A stretch of DNA of 64,000 bases from the NCBI GenBank assembly GCA_030770545.1, contig CM061109.1:3720001-3784000 (forward strand), in the 5' to 3' direction. The notes beneath the pieces are model-generated. The model saw only the letters and a program-made list of their open reading frames with translations, did no database searches and was not told where the DNA came from. The first letter of the stretch is position 1, and every line of letters begins with the position of its first letter. This DNA is from Macropodus opercularis. Its lineage: Eukaryota > Chordata > Actinopteri > Anabantiformes > Osphronemidae. The position numbers and the translations under genes were made by a program. Below, one piece after another: positions 49,244-61,148 of this stretch.

Positions 49244-51139
49244 TTAACACTAGAAGTCCCAGAGAGCAGCCATTTGGCTTTTCTACCTATAAAACCCGCA
49301 GGACAGCCGATGGGCTGGAAGTCTTTAGGCTAATATCCTTAATCAGCTGTGAACAGTTGCTTTTGTTATGTAAACAATGTGGGGCCATGCTGAACCACTT
49401 CAAGGAAACTTGTGTTTCACTTCATCTTAGGGAGGATTCAACACATGTTTTTTTCCTTTGTTGCTGAGGTTTATTGATAAAAATAGTACAAAATAAAAAA
49501 AAGAAACCAACCATTTGTACACATATTTACAAATAATATTAAAAAGTGAGTGAGTACATTCCAGCAATCACTCACAATCCTGGCACTGCCATTGTATCTC
49601 CCGTCTGCATTTACCACATGTGTATCTGTAGTAGTGAACACATCGCACAGTGGCATGATTGTTCTTGCCTTGGTGTTTGACCTGACACATGGCTCTTTTT
49701 CCAGGGCTAGGTGTGGAGGGTTGTGTCCGAAGCAATTGTTCTTTTCTTGCCTTCTTCGCACACATATGAGAGTTAGCCAACTCTCTTGCAAGCTCCACCA
49801 GGAAGTCCACCCGTCTTTCCTGCATTCAGGTGCCTGCTTGATACAGCACATGTGCATTCAGTGCTGTCATGTCAATCATGTTATAGAACACGGCAACTGG
49901 CCAGCGCCGTGTCCCTGTGCGGACAGTGTACTCCCGCACCATCTGGTCCATCACATCCACGCCGCACTTTGTGGTGTTGTAAAGAGTGACAGTGTTTGGC
50001 TTCCTTTTGGTGGTATTATCAGTCTGAATCACGCTGTGCATGCTGCTAAGAATGTAGACGGTCTTCTTCCGTTTGGGCGCATACGCCGTCAGTGTAGCAG
50101 CAGTGGTTGAAAACACCTAATAAATAAGATAAATAGTTGTTTTCATAGCACTTTTACACACAATGACAAACTTGGCGGTGGTGATACTAAAAATTAGAAA
50201 CACTTAAACATAGAACCACAAAAGACGTGCAACATACCTGAGTGGTGAATTCATTGCGATCTGTGTGTCTAGCGGATTGAGGGATTTCCCGGCGAATCTT
50301 GTTGACTGTGCCGAGGATGGTGGTTTTCCGGCTAAGAAGTTTATGCGCAAGTGACAGCGATGTGAAGAAAATTGTCCGTGGTAACCACTGGGACGACTAG
50401 GGTCCTTGCCAAGATATGGGAGGACATTACAAATGTACTTGGATTTTAGGTCGCAAGCCACCCAAAACTTGATCCCAGGTTTGGTCAGGTTTAGTTGCAA
50501 TATACTGCAAGTTCATCAACGGTGATATGTAGACCAGGGTTGTTGGATGTGATGCAATTGGTGACAAATGATCCCCACACACTGGAAATGGCAGCAAACT
50601 TATCAGTCTTTGTTCGATCACCCTGGGTGGACCTGTCATCAAAGCGTAGGTGTCGCATGATGTCTTGGAAGCGGTTTTGCGGCATTGTTCCAATGATATT
50701 TGGGTTTCCCAGGTTTGCTAACCAGCAGTCACGTAGTGATGGAACCTTGGTAAGCCCCCGCAAGATGACAATTGCAATAAATGCCATTAGTTCAGGGAGG
50801 GCCATGAACCAATGAACATGCTCCGTTTCCTGTGCATGTTGAATAGTCCATTCTTGAATGCTATGAAGCATGTCAAGAGTGATGAAACACAGGAAGCTCT
50901 GAAGGCGACTCGAGATACTTTTCCTTAGCCGGTCAATCAAGTTCTCTGCTTTTAGCAGCAATCCCTCCCCCACACATACAAACAAGCCACCAGCAACCAT
51001 TCACACACACACCCCCAACCCCCCTGCAGATTGCTCAGGTAATGACCATATTTACACATGAATTGATGCTAATGGTAGCCAAAAGACTAGCCACTTAGCA
51101 TCCACTTGGCTAAAGGAGGGTTACAAATCTCTGGGACTT
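49244..51139 (-). mobile_element. piggyBac-type DNA transposon (inactive)
   Basis: The left end has the TTAA target (49244-49247), then CACTAGAAGTCCCAGAGA. AAGTCCCAGAGA (49253-49264) is matched in inverse by TCTCTGGGACTT at 51128-51139, giving a terminal inverted repeat. The outermost bases and TTAA of the right end are missing, cut by the L2/R2 block at 51140. The transposase pseudogene fills the inside on the minus strand. Confidence 0.85.
49568..51000 (-). pseudogene. piggyBac transposase pseudogene
   Basis: Remains of a DDE-type piggyBac transposase (DDE_Tnp_1_7 fold), a nuclear enzyme that cuts and pastes at TTAA. In minus-strand order: 51000-50491 with MRHLRFDDRSTQGDRTKTDK and GLHITVDE (first catalytic Asp region); 50500-50240 with KPGIKFWVACDLKSKYICNV (second Asp region), then a frameshift; a 121-bp intron (50237-50117, GTATGT...TTATTAG); 50116-49826 with KCGVDVMDQMVREYTVRTG, the conserved C-terminal core; then, after another frameshift, a Cys-rich end with CGKCRR and CQDCE, like the family's zinc-binding tail. 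The N-terminal region looks shorter than usual. At least three frame breaks make it inactive. Confidence 0.9.
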
Positions 51140-51324
51140 TTCCTCTACACTGTTGCTATTAAAATGTACAATTTATTGATTGGCTACAATTAAAAGCTTG
51201 TTCTATGTGGGATTTGTTGGGTCTAGTTGTGTAAGGTCTCAAATCTTACTTGTAAAGTGCCTTGAGATAACTGATGTAGTGGATTGGTGCTATATAAATA
51301 AAGTTGATTTGAATTGAATTGAAA
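51140..51324 (+). mobile_element. L2 3' end, plus strand
   Basis: Last ~185 bp of an L2 LINE, from TTGCTATTAAAATGTACAAT to the TTGAATTGAATTGAA tail. It is the inverted partner of the L2 tail at 13195-13694 and carries its own substitutions. Confidence 0.92.
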
Positions 51325-51930
51325 ATTTAATCTATTTTTATTTCACTTTTTATCCTTTATCCTTTCCTCTACATGATCCTGGATGAGAATCCTCTGTGTC
51401 CCGATCAGTCCTGCGCCTGGACTGTTACTGCAGCTTTAACCTGAGAGCAGATAGCTGAGAAAAGATAGATAACAAAAACACCACATTCAGTCTGGAACAG
51501 CTGAACCTGTCACCAATAACAACCAGCTCCTCCTTTGCTTGGGTTTAAGATTGAGCTAAGATGGTAAATTATTATTACATTATATAACAACAACATCAAC
51601 GAAAAACATCAGACATTTCTCATGGTCAGTCTGTCAAACCTTGTTTCAGTCAGTCAGTCGGGTCTTTATGTCATGAGCTCAGGTTTTATTGTGTACGTGA
51701 GCTGGGAGGGAGACCTCCTGCTCAGAATGAACTGCAGTTTGGCTACTCGTCCTGCTGAAGGAATCAGCAGTGTCGCTTAGGGGGCCCCCTCCTCCATGAT
51801 GGTAGACGCTGGTTCCATGTGTTTTCCTGCAGAAAACACTTACGTGTAAACTAATGATCTGATTTTCATGGGATCTCTTATCCATTAGTTACTATTAGTC
51901 ACTAAAGCAAAGCTTCATGCAATGTTAAAC

Positions 51931-51975
<45 letters not shown>

Positions 51976-51985
51976 CTGTCACACA
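51325..51985 (-). repeat. Inverted segment R2
   Basis: 51325-51460 and about 51800-51930 are the reverse complement of 13194-13070 and 12960-12830. About 340 bp between them has no counterpart on the left. With the adjoining L2 tail it forms an old inverted duplication of the left flank of the satellite. Confidence 0.8.
51933..51971. repeat. (CA)n microsatellite
   Basis: CA run at the outer edge of the inverted R2, the counterpart of the GT run at 12813-12834. Confidence 0.97.
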
Positions 51986-52189
51986 CACTTTCATAGCACT
52001 ACCTTATTTGTGTTTTATTGTAACTTCCTGATCTGATATGGTATCTGCCCACTAGACAATATATTTTCCCAGGCATCTCGCAGTCACGGTCACTATTTTC
52101 CATTTTTCAATCATTCTATGTAATACTGTTATCTTTAACACAGTCACTCTGCCACCTCTGTTGTTGCTGATAACCTTGCTGAACACTCA

Positions 52190-52927
52190 GTAGCTGGGTT
52201 TGTTGACAGTTTCAGTGGTTCATATGTTTGCAGATTTTGTGTTGGAGAGCGGCCCCATATCAGGACAGGGGCATTCCCTGGTAGATCAAAACAGCAACAC
52301 CAGTTGGATGTTGAAGCAGCCTTGGCAAGTAGTACCCATAGCCATGGAGTTAAAAGGCAGTGTGCAATTCCTCAAAGGTTGAATCAGGCATGGCAGTTGT
52401 TAATGACACTCAAAGATGCTGTTGAGTTGGTTATGTCACCCATCCACACTGATGAAAGCATAGGTCACCTAGATAGGTCCACACAGATTTAACATTGTTT
52501 TCCCAGAAGGGAAATTGATTCCCAAGCATCATTTTGTCGAGCATTACCCGCAGCTCATTAAAGCATTTGGCCCACTAGTGTTCTTATGGACAATGAGGTT
52601 TGAAGCCAAGCACCACTTCTTTAAGAAGAGTCAAGAATTCCATTAGAGGTTGTAAATAAGAACATTCAAGAATTTGTATTGCAGAAATGTCCTGGAGAGA
52701 CAGTTGTTCATTTGACAAATAAGGCTGAATATCAGGGGACCTGTTACAGCATTGGCATGATGTTGATCTATGGCTCCACTGGTGGGTTGCCCGACTTTGC
52801 TGAAATACTGCAAATCACCATTGTTCATGACAACTTGGTGTTTGTAGACAGATTGCAAAGTGCATGGTACTGTGAGCATCTTAGATGCTTCAAGTTGGAG
52901 GACACTGGCACAGTCACAACTCACTGA
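52190..52927 (+). pseudogene. Companion gene of the SAMD3-like locus, C-terminal pseudogene
   Basis: Three overlapping frames together resemble the C-terminal end of a large fish-expanded protein of unknown function often found next to SAMD3-like genes. 52304-52492 has LLMTLKDAVELVMSPIHTDE; a second frame near 52590-52640 has LWTMRFEAKHHFFKKSQEF followed by stops; 52679-52927 has GTCYSIGMMLIYGSTGGLPD and WYCEHLRCFKLED. At least two frameshifts and stops separate them. The family assignment is from memory of its hallmark motifs, so moderate. Confidence 0.55.
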
Positions 52928-53383
52928 CGTAAAGCCACTGTCTGCCTATTCAACGGAAGGCTGTCGAATGGTTTCTCTGAAACACCACATCTACTTGACA
53001 AACTAGGTAAAGAATCAATTCACAATCATCTTGTGAATTGTTGTTGTGTGACACGTTATCAGGACTCAGAATTGAAATTCATCTAGATAAAGTGCTATTT
53101 GTATTGAAGACTTCTAATCAATTTAAACCCTGCTTAAATCATAGGCCTTTGTAGGACATGTATTAATAAGAGGTGGAATCAGGTCTTTGGTGTTTTCCTT
53201 AGTTTGACTGCACCAGTTCTTCAACAGTGTTCTTCTGTCCATTTAAAAATCCAGTTTATAAATGTTACTCCTTCAATTTTTCTTTCATGTTTTGTTGTTA
53301 AATTCCACAACATCTCGACCTACTCTGACTCTGAAATACATTATTTGACATAGTATAATTGATTCCTGTTAATTTCCACTTTT
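52928..53383. other. Interval between the two pseudogenes
   Basis: Non-coding, with a pyrimidine-rich stretch ending TCTTTTGCAG just before 53394, a plausible splice acceptor for the next exon. Confidence 0.4.
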
Positions 53384-55912
53384 AGTCTTTTGCAGTTCTG
53401 CTTGCCCAAAGATCTAATGATGTCTGTCACTCAGCTACGTGTTATACTTGAAGAGACTGAAATTCACAAGCTCACCCTTCCAAATGGAATCCTCAACACT
53501 GCGGACGAAGTTTTGGCAGCCGCACAGGCTCATTTTCAACTTCAAGGGGATTATACTATGATGTATATGGACAAAGATTTTGATGACCAGTTTTTACACT
53601 AATGTCAACAGATCTATTGAAAGACAAAGACACAATCAAGCTAGTGCAAACAGAACCTTCTGTCATTACACTGACTCCCATGAATGAGGCTGCGTGTTCC
53701 TTTCCTGCGTCAGTGGCTCAGACTTTCCAGGATGACAGTTCCTCAGTCACTTCATCTGACACTTGTTGTTGTTGTTCCACAGGTTGTTCCACAGTCACTT
53801 CATCTCATTCAGCCCCCAGAGTATCGATCCCACCCCTGGCCACATAATTTTGCGATACCCACTTTTTCATTTGATGTTGAAATCCTCCTTCAAGAAGGAA
53901 ATAAGGTTTATGAATGTGATGGCTCACTTCTTCAAAATCCAAGTTTGAACTCATGACTATTCAACTACACTGCTTGTCCCACCGGACTTCAAATACAGGC
54001 AGTTACAGAAGCTTTGATTAAAAAACATCCCTGCCTAAAAGAGCCTGGATCCTCAGTTTCAAGCATGTATGGGTGGCAGCAACGTCTTAAATAAAAGACG
54101 GCTAATTACCGCTTTAAAATGAGAAGACGTGATGTACCTTGTCCTGAGCTTGACATAAACTCCTTGAAAAGGAAAACTCCTTTTTTTGCAAGTTTTGCAA
54201 ATTGCAAGAGGCCAAAAAGAGCAGAAGTGAACTATCTACCTCCACATCCAAGTGGAGAAACAGCTGAGAGTCTGGAAATGGAGAGACATGACCTTCTTAA
54301 TGAGGTTAAGAAGAAGAACAACACAAAGGTGATTCAAGAGAAAATGTCAAAGACATTCTCTTATAGAAGGTTCGAAGTCGTAAGTGGAAGTCCAGCTGCT
54401 GATGACTTCAAAGAGAGGTGGTCTGCTTTGTTTTGTGAAAGTGGGGTAGGTGAATCCTTAAAATTATAAAAATATTATGTGCTTTCGTGAGAACTAACAT
54501 TATTTGATATTACAGTTCAGTATATACAGTAAAGCACATTCCTGTTAAAGTCAGTTAAGTTAAAGCCAAATTAATAATCTTTATTTGGAGTTGATGATTG
54601 TAAATAGTTTATATCCATGTCATAAATTGTAATTTAGCTCTCGACCATTGGCCCATTTTCTAAAGTTGTACATTCTGTTTTTTCAGGAGAATAACCACAA
54701 TATCTCTGGAGCAGACCTTCATGTACAACCTAGATAAGTATACACCAAAACTTACTGCCCTGATGAAAGCCAAGGGAGGTGTTTTGGGACCAAGTTGAGG
54801 CCCTTCTTGGACAGGCTGAGTGGGGTATGTCTTGAATGTGGTAGCTTCTGTCTGTCTCTATATATTCCATTTTTCTATTTGCTTGAATTGCTGCTCTGTT
54901 TGATTTTGAATTTTCTTCTGTATGAGTAATGATCCACTGTGGTTCTTTCAACAGATGCAAAGCAGTCAGATGAGACGTGACGCTGTTATCCGCAGCCTTA
55001 TATTATATCTTGGTGAGAAAGAAGAGGAGCTTTTTGAAGATTGCATGGTAATGCATGAAAATGTTCCTGTTCTTTTCCCCTCATTCGTTTGGATCGTCTG
55101 CCAGGGTCCAGTCCTGCTCCGTGATCAACACAACCAGGAGCAAGTAACCAAATCATCCGGTCCCTGAAACAAAACGAGCCACATTGTTTACTCGAAATGA
55201 GGACGATCCTCCTCATTTCTTCCTTACTGGTATTTACTGGTATTTACTGGTATTTACCACTGCTTCAGATTCAACCATTTGCACACACAAAGACTCACAA
55301 TCAGGTTGGGTTGACACACCGGGGGGCATCTTGGAGATTCAATGTCTGGCCCAATGACACTTTCATTGTAATCTGGATTTATCAAGTCTTAGATTTTCCT
55401 AGGCTACATTAAACTGGCAAGAGGCACAGTCTGTAGCTGAGAGCAACATTAAATCCACATTTTTGCAAGGGCTACAGTTTGTGTTGTGGATCTAGCTTGT
55501 CCCATGATTTAAGACTGATTCACTGGTAATGTACAGGTGTTTTCCTTGTTCATTATGCATTATCAACTAAGTTACTTATCAATATAAGACTTAATTTGTG
55601 GTATTTTGTACGCAGGAGGACAGACGCAGCGATGCCTCTCACCACATCCTTAGGATCCTGGTCGTCCATAGAGGAGATGGAGAGGATCCAGTGGACGTAT
55701 CAATAATTCTGGAAGGCAAGGAGATGCTTACAGGATGCAGCAGCACTGCTACAGCTTGTTCACTACTTATGGGGCTGATTTATACCCTCAACCTTGCCTA
55801 CCCCCCTGTACTGCGTTATACCTTTGAGGTGTTTCAGAAACTTTTTCTGGAACTGGACATGATTAAACTTTCTCCAAAAGTACAAGCTCTTAAGCTTAAG
55901 CTGTTAACTTAA
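53384..55912 (+). pseudogene. SAMD3-like family pseudogene (copy 2, more complete)
   Basis: The N-terminal exon starts near 53394. A ubiquitin/PB1-like N-terminal module is readable at 53400-53600 (QLRVILEETEIHKLTLPNGI). One base is lost near 53600, shifting the frame into STDLLKDKDTIKLV. A second shift near 53790 leads to FAIPTFSFDVEILLQEG, and a third near 53950. A stop interrupts near 54092, after SSVSSMYGWQQRLK. Then comes RRRDVPCPELDINSLKRKT and the exon end at 54445. Exons 54687-54824, 54955-55047 (RRDAVIRSLILYLGEKEEEL, whole here unlike copy 1) and 55615-55912 (intact, stop TAA) complete it. The lesion inside 54687-54824 is shared with copy 1. Function of the family is unknown to me; this copy cannot make a full protein. 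Confidence 0.7.
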
Positions 55913-56420
55913 ATGACAGTACTGAACTGTTCAACAGTACTGTCAACGTTTGTCTTTTAGGTGAATTTTAGTTTCTGTGATTGATGTTTGTGGCCATGCT
56001 AACATTTTATCTGTAACTGTTAATGCTTTTAAGGTAAGGCTATTCTAGATCAAAACTTTGAGTAGTGGTGGTAATGGTGGCTGGATTTAGCTTAACATGA
56101 ACTTTTATTTTGTACATTTGTGGCATTTCTTTCTGTTTTATTATTTTATTTTGACATGCAAAATTAGCCTTAGCCTCTGTTATTTTGCATCACAGAACAG
56201 TAAAACGCTCAGGGTAGATTTAAGTTATTCTTCATTTTAGAATAAAGCAAATTAAAACTTGCTTTGGTGACTGAGATGGCAAAGGGCTACTGAAAATCTT
56301 TGTATCTGTGTCTTGAAATGAACCGTGTTTAGAAAATACAATGTTTAATTATATTCTATTTTGTGATTTGTGATCAATGTTTATGAAAAAATAAAGATTG
56401 ATTTTGCAATGTAGTACATT
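55913..56420 (+). other. 3' untranslated region of the SAMD3-like pseudogene (copy 2)
   Basis: Duplicate of 1800-2310, with AATAAA at 56390-56395. One 3-bp difference (GTGGTAATGGTGG versus GTGGTAATGTTGGTGG) is visible. It is followed by the AT-rich AGTAAAT stretch to about 56815. Confidence 0.5.
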
Positions 56421-56824
56421 TGGTAACATTTACATAACTATAGTGAGTAAAACAACATCATACAAGTAAATAAATTTAACAGTCAATTAAAAAACAATAT
56501 AATAAAATGTACTCAACTATTAGAACAAGATTTACTTAATATTTTCTTGCTCATGAGGAGCCTGTGGAAAAAAATAAGTGATTTTAATAAAAGTAAATCA
56601 TTACTTAAGTAAAATTAGGTAATATTTAATTTGCCTTTTCAATTGTGTTAAGATTAGTAGCAAGTACATTTAACTTTATTCTGGCAGGTAAGCTGTACTT
56701 AATATTTTGGCAGTAAAATGTACTTACAAAGCATAAGCGCAGGATTTTAAGGATTTAATCAAGTAAATCCTACAAATTAGTAAATTTTATTTTAGTGTAT
56801 AATCTGACAATGCTGTCTCTTCAA

Positions 56825-57220
56825 ACAGTTCCAGTGGCACAAGACCAGGTTGTATGGCCAACGTTCTCACAAGTTTTTAACTATACAAGGACCCCCTGCT
56901 AACTGCCATTCAATATTCCAGCTAGAAACACGACACTGTCCCTGTTTAGATCCACTCATCAGCCTCGCACAAGCTTTTGCCAAATACACAGCCATAGATG
57001 ATGAGACGAGACAATTATTGCAAATATTCCCACCATACACGGTATCATATACAATCACATGCATATGGACATTCCCAACATCAGCAGGACACTTATTCAT
57101 CCTGTGTGGACTGGTTTTGTGATAATATGCAACCTGCATCACTTCCTCTGAATACTACTCAAGCAGATCCAGTTGAAGCCCCACTCAATGATGCAAACAT
57201 CACACATTCTGACACATAAA
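56825..57220 (+). other. Unidentified open-frame stretch (copy 2)
   Basis: Duplicate of 2715-3110, differing by a T-to-C change (LVQAF to LAQAF) and little else. Confidence 0.25.
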
Positions 57221-57356
57221 ACACCTAAACATTCTCTGGGCCACTCAGGTCTGAACTCCTGACGTGGCCAAACCTAATTTTGAACAAGAAACAAGCCCCT
57301 AACTTACTTAGTTGAGACACTTTGCCCGCATCAGAGGCTTATGTTGAGCCTTTTGC

Positions 57357-59042
57357 CTCGGAGAACCGAGAAAGCTCAAGAACCAACTCTTTCTTTCTAC
57401 TGCACCATGATGCGTGATGGCGATCAGAGTCCACGGACTAGGAACATCAAGGATGGATTCAAGTTCCAGGCTCAGCACCACACGTCGCTCTCATCATAGG
57501 GTTAAGAGATGCAACAGAAAGAATACAACCTACCACACGAGGATTAATGGACCAAGGGAGTAATGATCAAAACTAGGAGTATGTGCAACACCCCAATCTT
57601 TCCAAAGAAAACCAAACATCAATGACTATAAGTTAGATCAACACTCATTAATGCAATAGTACAGGAATAACATCTTACTGCACCAGACCCACACACACTG
57701 CTGTCCAACATTCCTCCAGGAATGGGCTGGTATACTGTGATCTTCATCATCTAGATATTCAATCCACAACACTGATGTATGTGGTCTATGATGGCATTTT
57801 GATCTGCTCAAAAAGTAAAAAGCAGTGTGAAAGACTCAACTGCAGTATTTAAGGCCTTAGCAGCTGGACGTCATAAGCTCAGTAAAAGCAAGCTGCAGTT
57901 CTGTCAGAAAACTGTAGAGTCGTTGGGACGGCAGCTTAGTGGTGAAAAGAGGCTTATAGCACCGTCTCAGGTAGAAGCTGTATTAAAAGCTCCCAAACCA
58001 CTAACTCTGGGACAGAAGTTGTCATTTTTGGGGATGGCTGGTTACAGCAGACCCTGGATATGTGACTATGCTATGACAGCAGCTCCTTTATGAAACATGA
58101 AAAGAGCAGCTGGACAAATAATCGTTCAGCCCCACTTGTGTGGACAGAAGAAGCTAAAGGAGCATTTCAGAAACAGAGACCTGCAGACTGCTCCAGCTTT
58201 AGCCAATCCTGACTATACGACACCATTTCACCTTTATGTGGCTGAAAGACAAAACTGTGCTGATGCAAGACTCCCCCACAGGGAAACAGCCCATAGCCTG
58301 TTACAGCACTAAGCTTGATAACACTGAGGAGGGACTGACTCCCTGCTGCCAGAGATTGGCAGCAGCAGCAGCATTTATCCATAAGTAAGCATCAGTTCTA
58401 ACAGTGGGACACCCTGTGACATTGTATGTATCTCACCAACTGCATGCTATGCTAACTAGTCCTTGATTTGTTGTTACACAGGCCAGAAGGACTGGTTATG
58501 AAGTGTTACTATCAGGACAAGAACAAACTGTGCAGCGGTGCAACACAATAAATCCCACACGACTGCACACAAGAAACACACACATTCATGCAAGTATGAG
58601 AGAATTTGTCATTATATCAGCCTAATTCAGCACAACTTGCTGATATTAGGGCCAAACAGCCACAATCTATCCAGACAGTGCATATGGCTATGGAGTGTGT
58701 CACATATGGATTTATCCATGCGGCTGGCTCACCTGTAGTGCATGGAGAAGCTGTGGCACAATTGATTCTCAAGTGCAGCTACCAAAAGAGTTAGAGGGAA
58801 AGATTCCTGTTTGTAGTAGTGCAGGTTTAGTAGATGGATGGAAGCTTGTCCAACAGCTGAACCAGACCACAAAGCAGCAGCTAAGTTTTTGTATGCAGTG
58901 TTTCCCAGATTTGACAATGCCAGATACTAAATCATCAGACAAGGGTCCTCACTTTCTGTCAAGTGTGATAAGAGAAATGTTTCATATCCCAGGAGCAGCA
59001 GGTGATGGGCCCTCAGTCAGATCCTGGTCACCCTGCTCTTGA
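57357..59042 (+). pseudogene. Endogenous retrovirus pol relic (copy 2)
   Basis: Duplicate of the copy 1 relic without its gag-like block. RT thumb region 57827-58093 (ends WICDYAMTAAPL and stop), next segment 58097-58312, RNase-H-like part from about 58600, and integrase core end at about 58870-59040. The 113-bp stretch at 5044-5156, the start of the RNase-H-like region in copy 1, is replaced here by about 16 bp. The same stops and the same broken catalytic box are present, so it was already dead when duplicated. Confidence 0.75.
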
Positions 59043-59220
59043 CAACCTTGATGTACTTCCACGTACACCTGTCTGGGGACAAGACCTGTTGGAGGAGGAG
59101 AATGTTTCCTATCTTTTCCCTCTGTTCTGTTTGTCTTTGTTGTGCTAACCCTCTCAGGTTTAGCAAGACTCTCTCTACGTCCTTTTCTGCTCCTACGTCA
59201 GATATTCTTGAAATAAACAT

Positions 59221-59834
59221 TGTAGTGGAAAATGTGTACTGGGGATGGAATATATGAATGTATAGGATGGAATATGTACTCTATGCAGGTATTAACAGGA
59301 ATAGGTTTTCATAAGTGCAGGCATGAAGTAAGATAGTCAGACTAGGAGTTACAGAGTTTCTGTGTCCAGGACGTGAACCTCTTATGTGAACAGGATGTTC
59401 ACTCTCCCACATCTGGAAAGTTCTTGGCGTGTGTGGCTGCTCCGGGAACATGCCAGGTCGAAGTGACCTGTTGATAACTTTCCAGTAAACAGAGTCATTA
59501 GTCTAAACTATCCAGATCCGAAGACCAAACTTGGGCAATAGCTTTCTTCCTACTGATGTAGGTTTAGGGTTTAAAAACCGACACCCCAAAGCGGAGAGGG
59601 AAGATGTGTGCTGTGCCGGCTGGGAGACACAGCTGGTGTCTCCCAGCCAGGCTCCGTCCTTCCCCGCGCGCCAGCGAGCTTTACCCCTGCAGGTAGGAAT
59701 CAGGTGACTTCGTATATATCTGCCTTTCATGTATTTTACACCACTTATGAGTAATAAATCATTTGTATTATTTTGAATCTCAGTGTTGTGTTTAACTGAA
59801 TCCTCTCGGTGAGGAATATCTGTAAACAACTACA
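59221..59834 (+). mobile_element. Solo LTR-like insertion, copy 2 only
   Basis: Copy 1 (5740-5750) is uninterrupted here. The insert begins TGTAGTGG and ends CAACTACA, giving TG...CA ends within a 6-bp inverted repeat TGTAGT/ACTACA. Inside are a 13-bp-stem hairpin (59618-59630 with 59636-59648) and an AATAAA at 59753-59758. Six extra bases precede it and GATTCTTGGCG follows it, so the borders are not a clean solo LTR with target duplication; the trailing bases may be the start of a primer-binding region. No coding sequence. Confidence 0.7.
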
Positions 59835-59845
59835 GATTCTTGGCG

Positions 59846-60431
59846 AATTTCCTATTGTGCATCCTCAGTAGAAATTATTATTGTTACTTTTTTTATTATA
59901 GTTAATTTAAATATCATGATTCTTTACTTGTGCAGAAGACAACACCTTGTATTGTTAAAACTACCAGCTAAGAGCAACAGACATTTCCATTTTTGTGCTT
60001 TACATGGGAAAACATCAACCAATACACCGTGGACACAGAACGACTTTGATTTGTTTTCACATGTATTTTTCAAAATATGTGTAACCCTATGGAAGAAATC
60101 TGGGCCATAAGTCTTCAAAAAATTAACTCCCAAACGAAAACAAGCTATTTGAACCAAAACTATGAAAAACTGTGACCAAAGTTTCTCAATTCAAATATGA
60201 GTAAATTATTATTAAAATAAACGTTATATTTAAAATTGGATGCTATATCTTTATTGATACATAACACCCATCACTGTAAAAACTGTAATAAAAAGGCAAA
60301 TAAAACTTCTGCCTGGCCGCAGTTGTCAGTTTGCATAAAGACTGCAAAACAATTTAACTGGTATCAACTTGGCTGCTACTGAATCTACAGAACTGGCCTC
60401 TATAGGGTTCAATGTTCCTCCCTAGCGCTCA
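59846..60431. other. Non-coding interval (copy 2 of 5746-6332)
   Basis: AT-rich, no recognised gene; near-identical to copy 1. Confidence 0.4.
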
Positions 60432-60445
60432 GCGCCATCTACTGG
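60432..60445 (-). promoter_or_regulatory. CTCF-like motif (copy 2)
   Basis: Identical to 6333-6346, in the same orientation, about 54 kb away on the other side of the satellite. Confidence 0.45.
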
Positions 60446-60504
60446 CCCATGTAGCTGATTGCTCTAACAAGCACATCATTTACAATCCTCAAAACCTTGA
60501 GGAA

Positions 60505-60525
60505 ACACACACACACACACACACA
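60505..60525. repeat. (CA)n microsatellite, about 10 repeats
   Basis: Short allele of the 6406-6466 run. Confidence 0.97.
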
Positions 60526-60752
60526 AAGTGTGACTTATTTTCACTTTTCTCTCCTGAATTGCACCATGAACCTCTCATAATTACTTTTACCTACTTTTAT
60601 TGCATTACCTCTATTTACACATAGTTACATTTAAATGCGAGTTTCAGACAGAAAGTCAGTGTCTGGCAGAACTACAAAAAGTCCCAAACATCTAAAACAT
60701 GCAGAGAAACTCCACATCTGCTGTTTTTGTAGCTTTATACGTCAAAAATATA

Positions 60753-61148
60753 TCAAAACTCTTTATGAGCATGACATTTCTTATCTAGTAAACTCCTAAA
60801 TCGAAACATATCAGCTAAACACAGCTGTGAGATAAATGTGGAGCACTTTGTTTTTCTGAACTGTAGTAAAGTTAAGAGGAGAGTGAAAACAAAACTTCTA
60901 CCAACCTCTAAGTATCTGCATATGAAGCCGTACTTGTTTAGGTAATAGATCAGCTCCCACCACTGCCTGTTTTCTGCAGTGAAAGCAAGATTCAGTGGCG
61001 AACTGCTAACATCACCTGGTGGTGTTAATGTGCAAGTATCAGCTACACAACCAGCTGCTACTCTTGGACAACTTGCTGTGTTTTGGCACCTGTGGATCGG
61101 TTTAGGCTGACGCTGAAGCAATTTATTATTGGTTATTTTAACTAGCAT
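60753..61148 (-). CDS. Unassigned 131-codon open frame, copy 2 (weak)
   Basis: Duplicate of 6694-7089 with a few amino-acid differences near the C terminus. It has the same uncertainty. Confidence 0.12.
   Translation of the reverse strand: MLVKITNNKLLQRQPKPIHRCQNTASCPRVAAGCVADTCTLTPPGDVSSSPLNLAFTAENRQWWELIYYLNKYGFICRYLEVGRSFVFTLLLTLLQFRKTKCSTFISQLCLADMFRFRSLLDKKCHAHKEF

Noticed and set aside
49550..50110. 186-codon plus-strand frame
   Set aside because: Antisense shadow of the piggyBac transposase.
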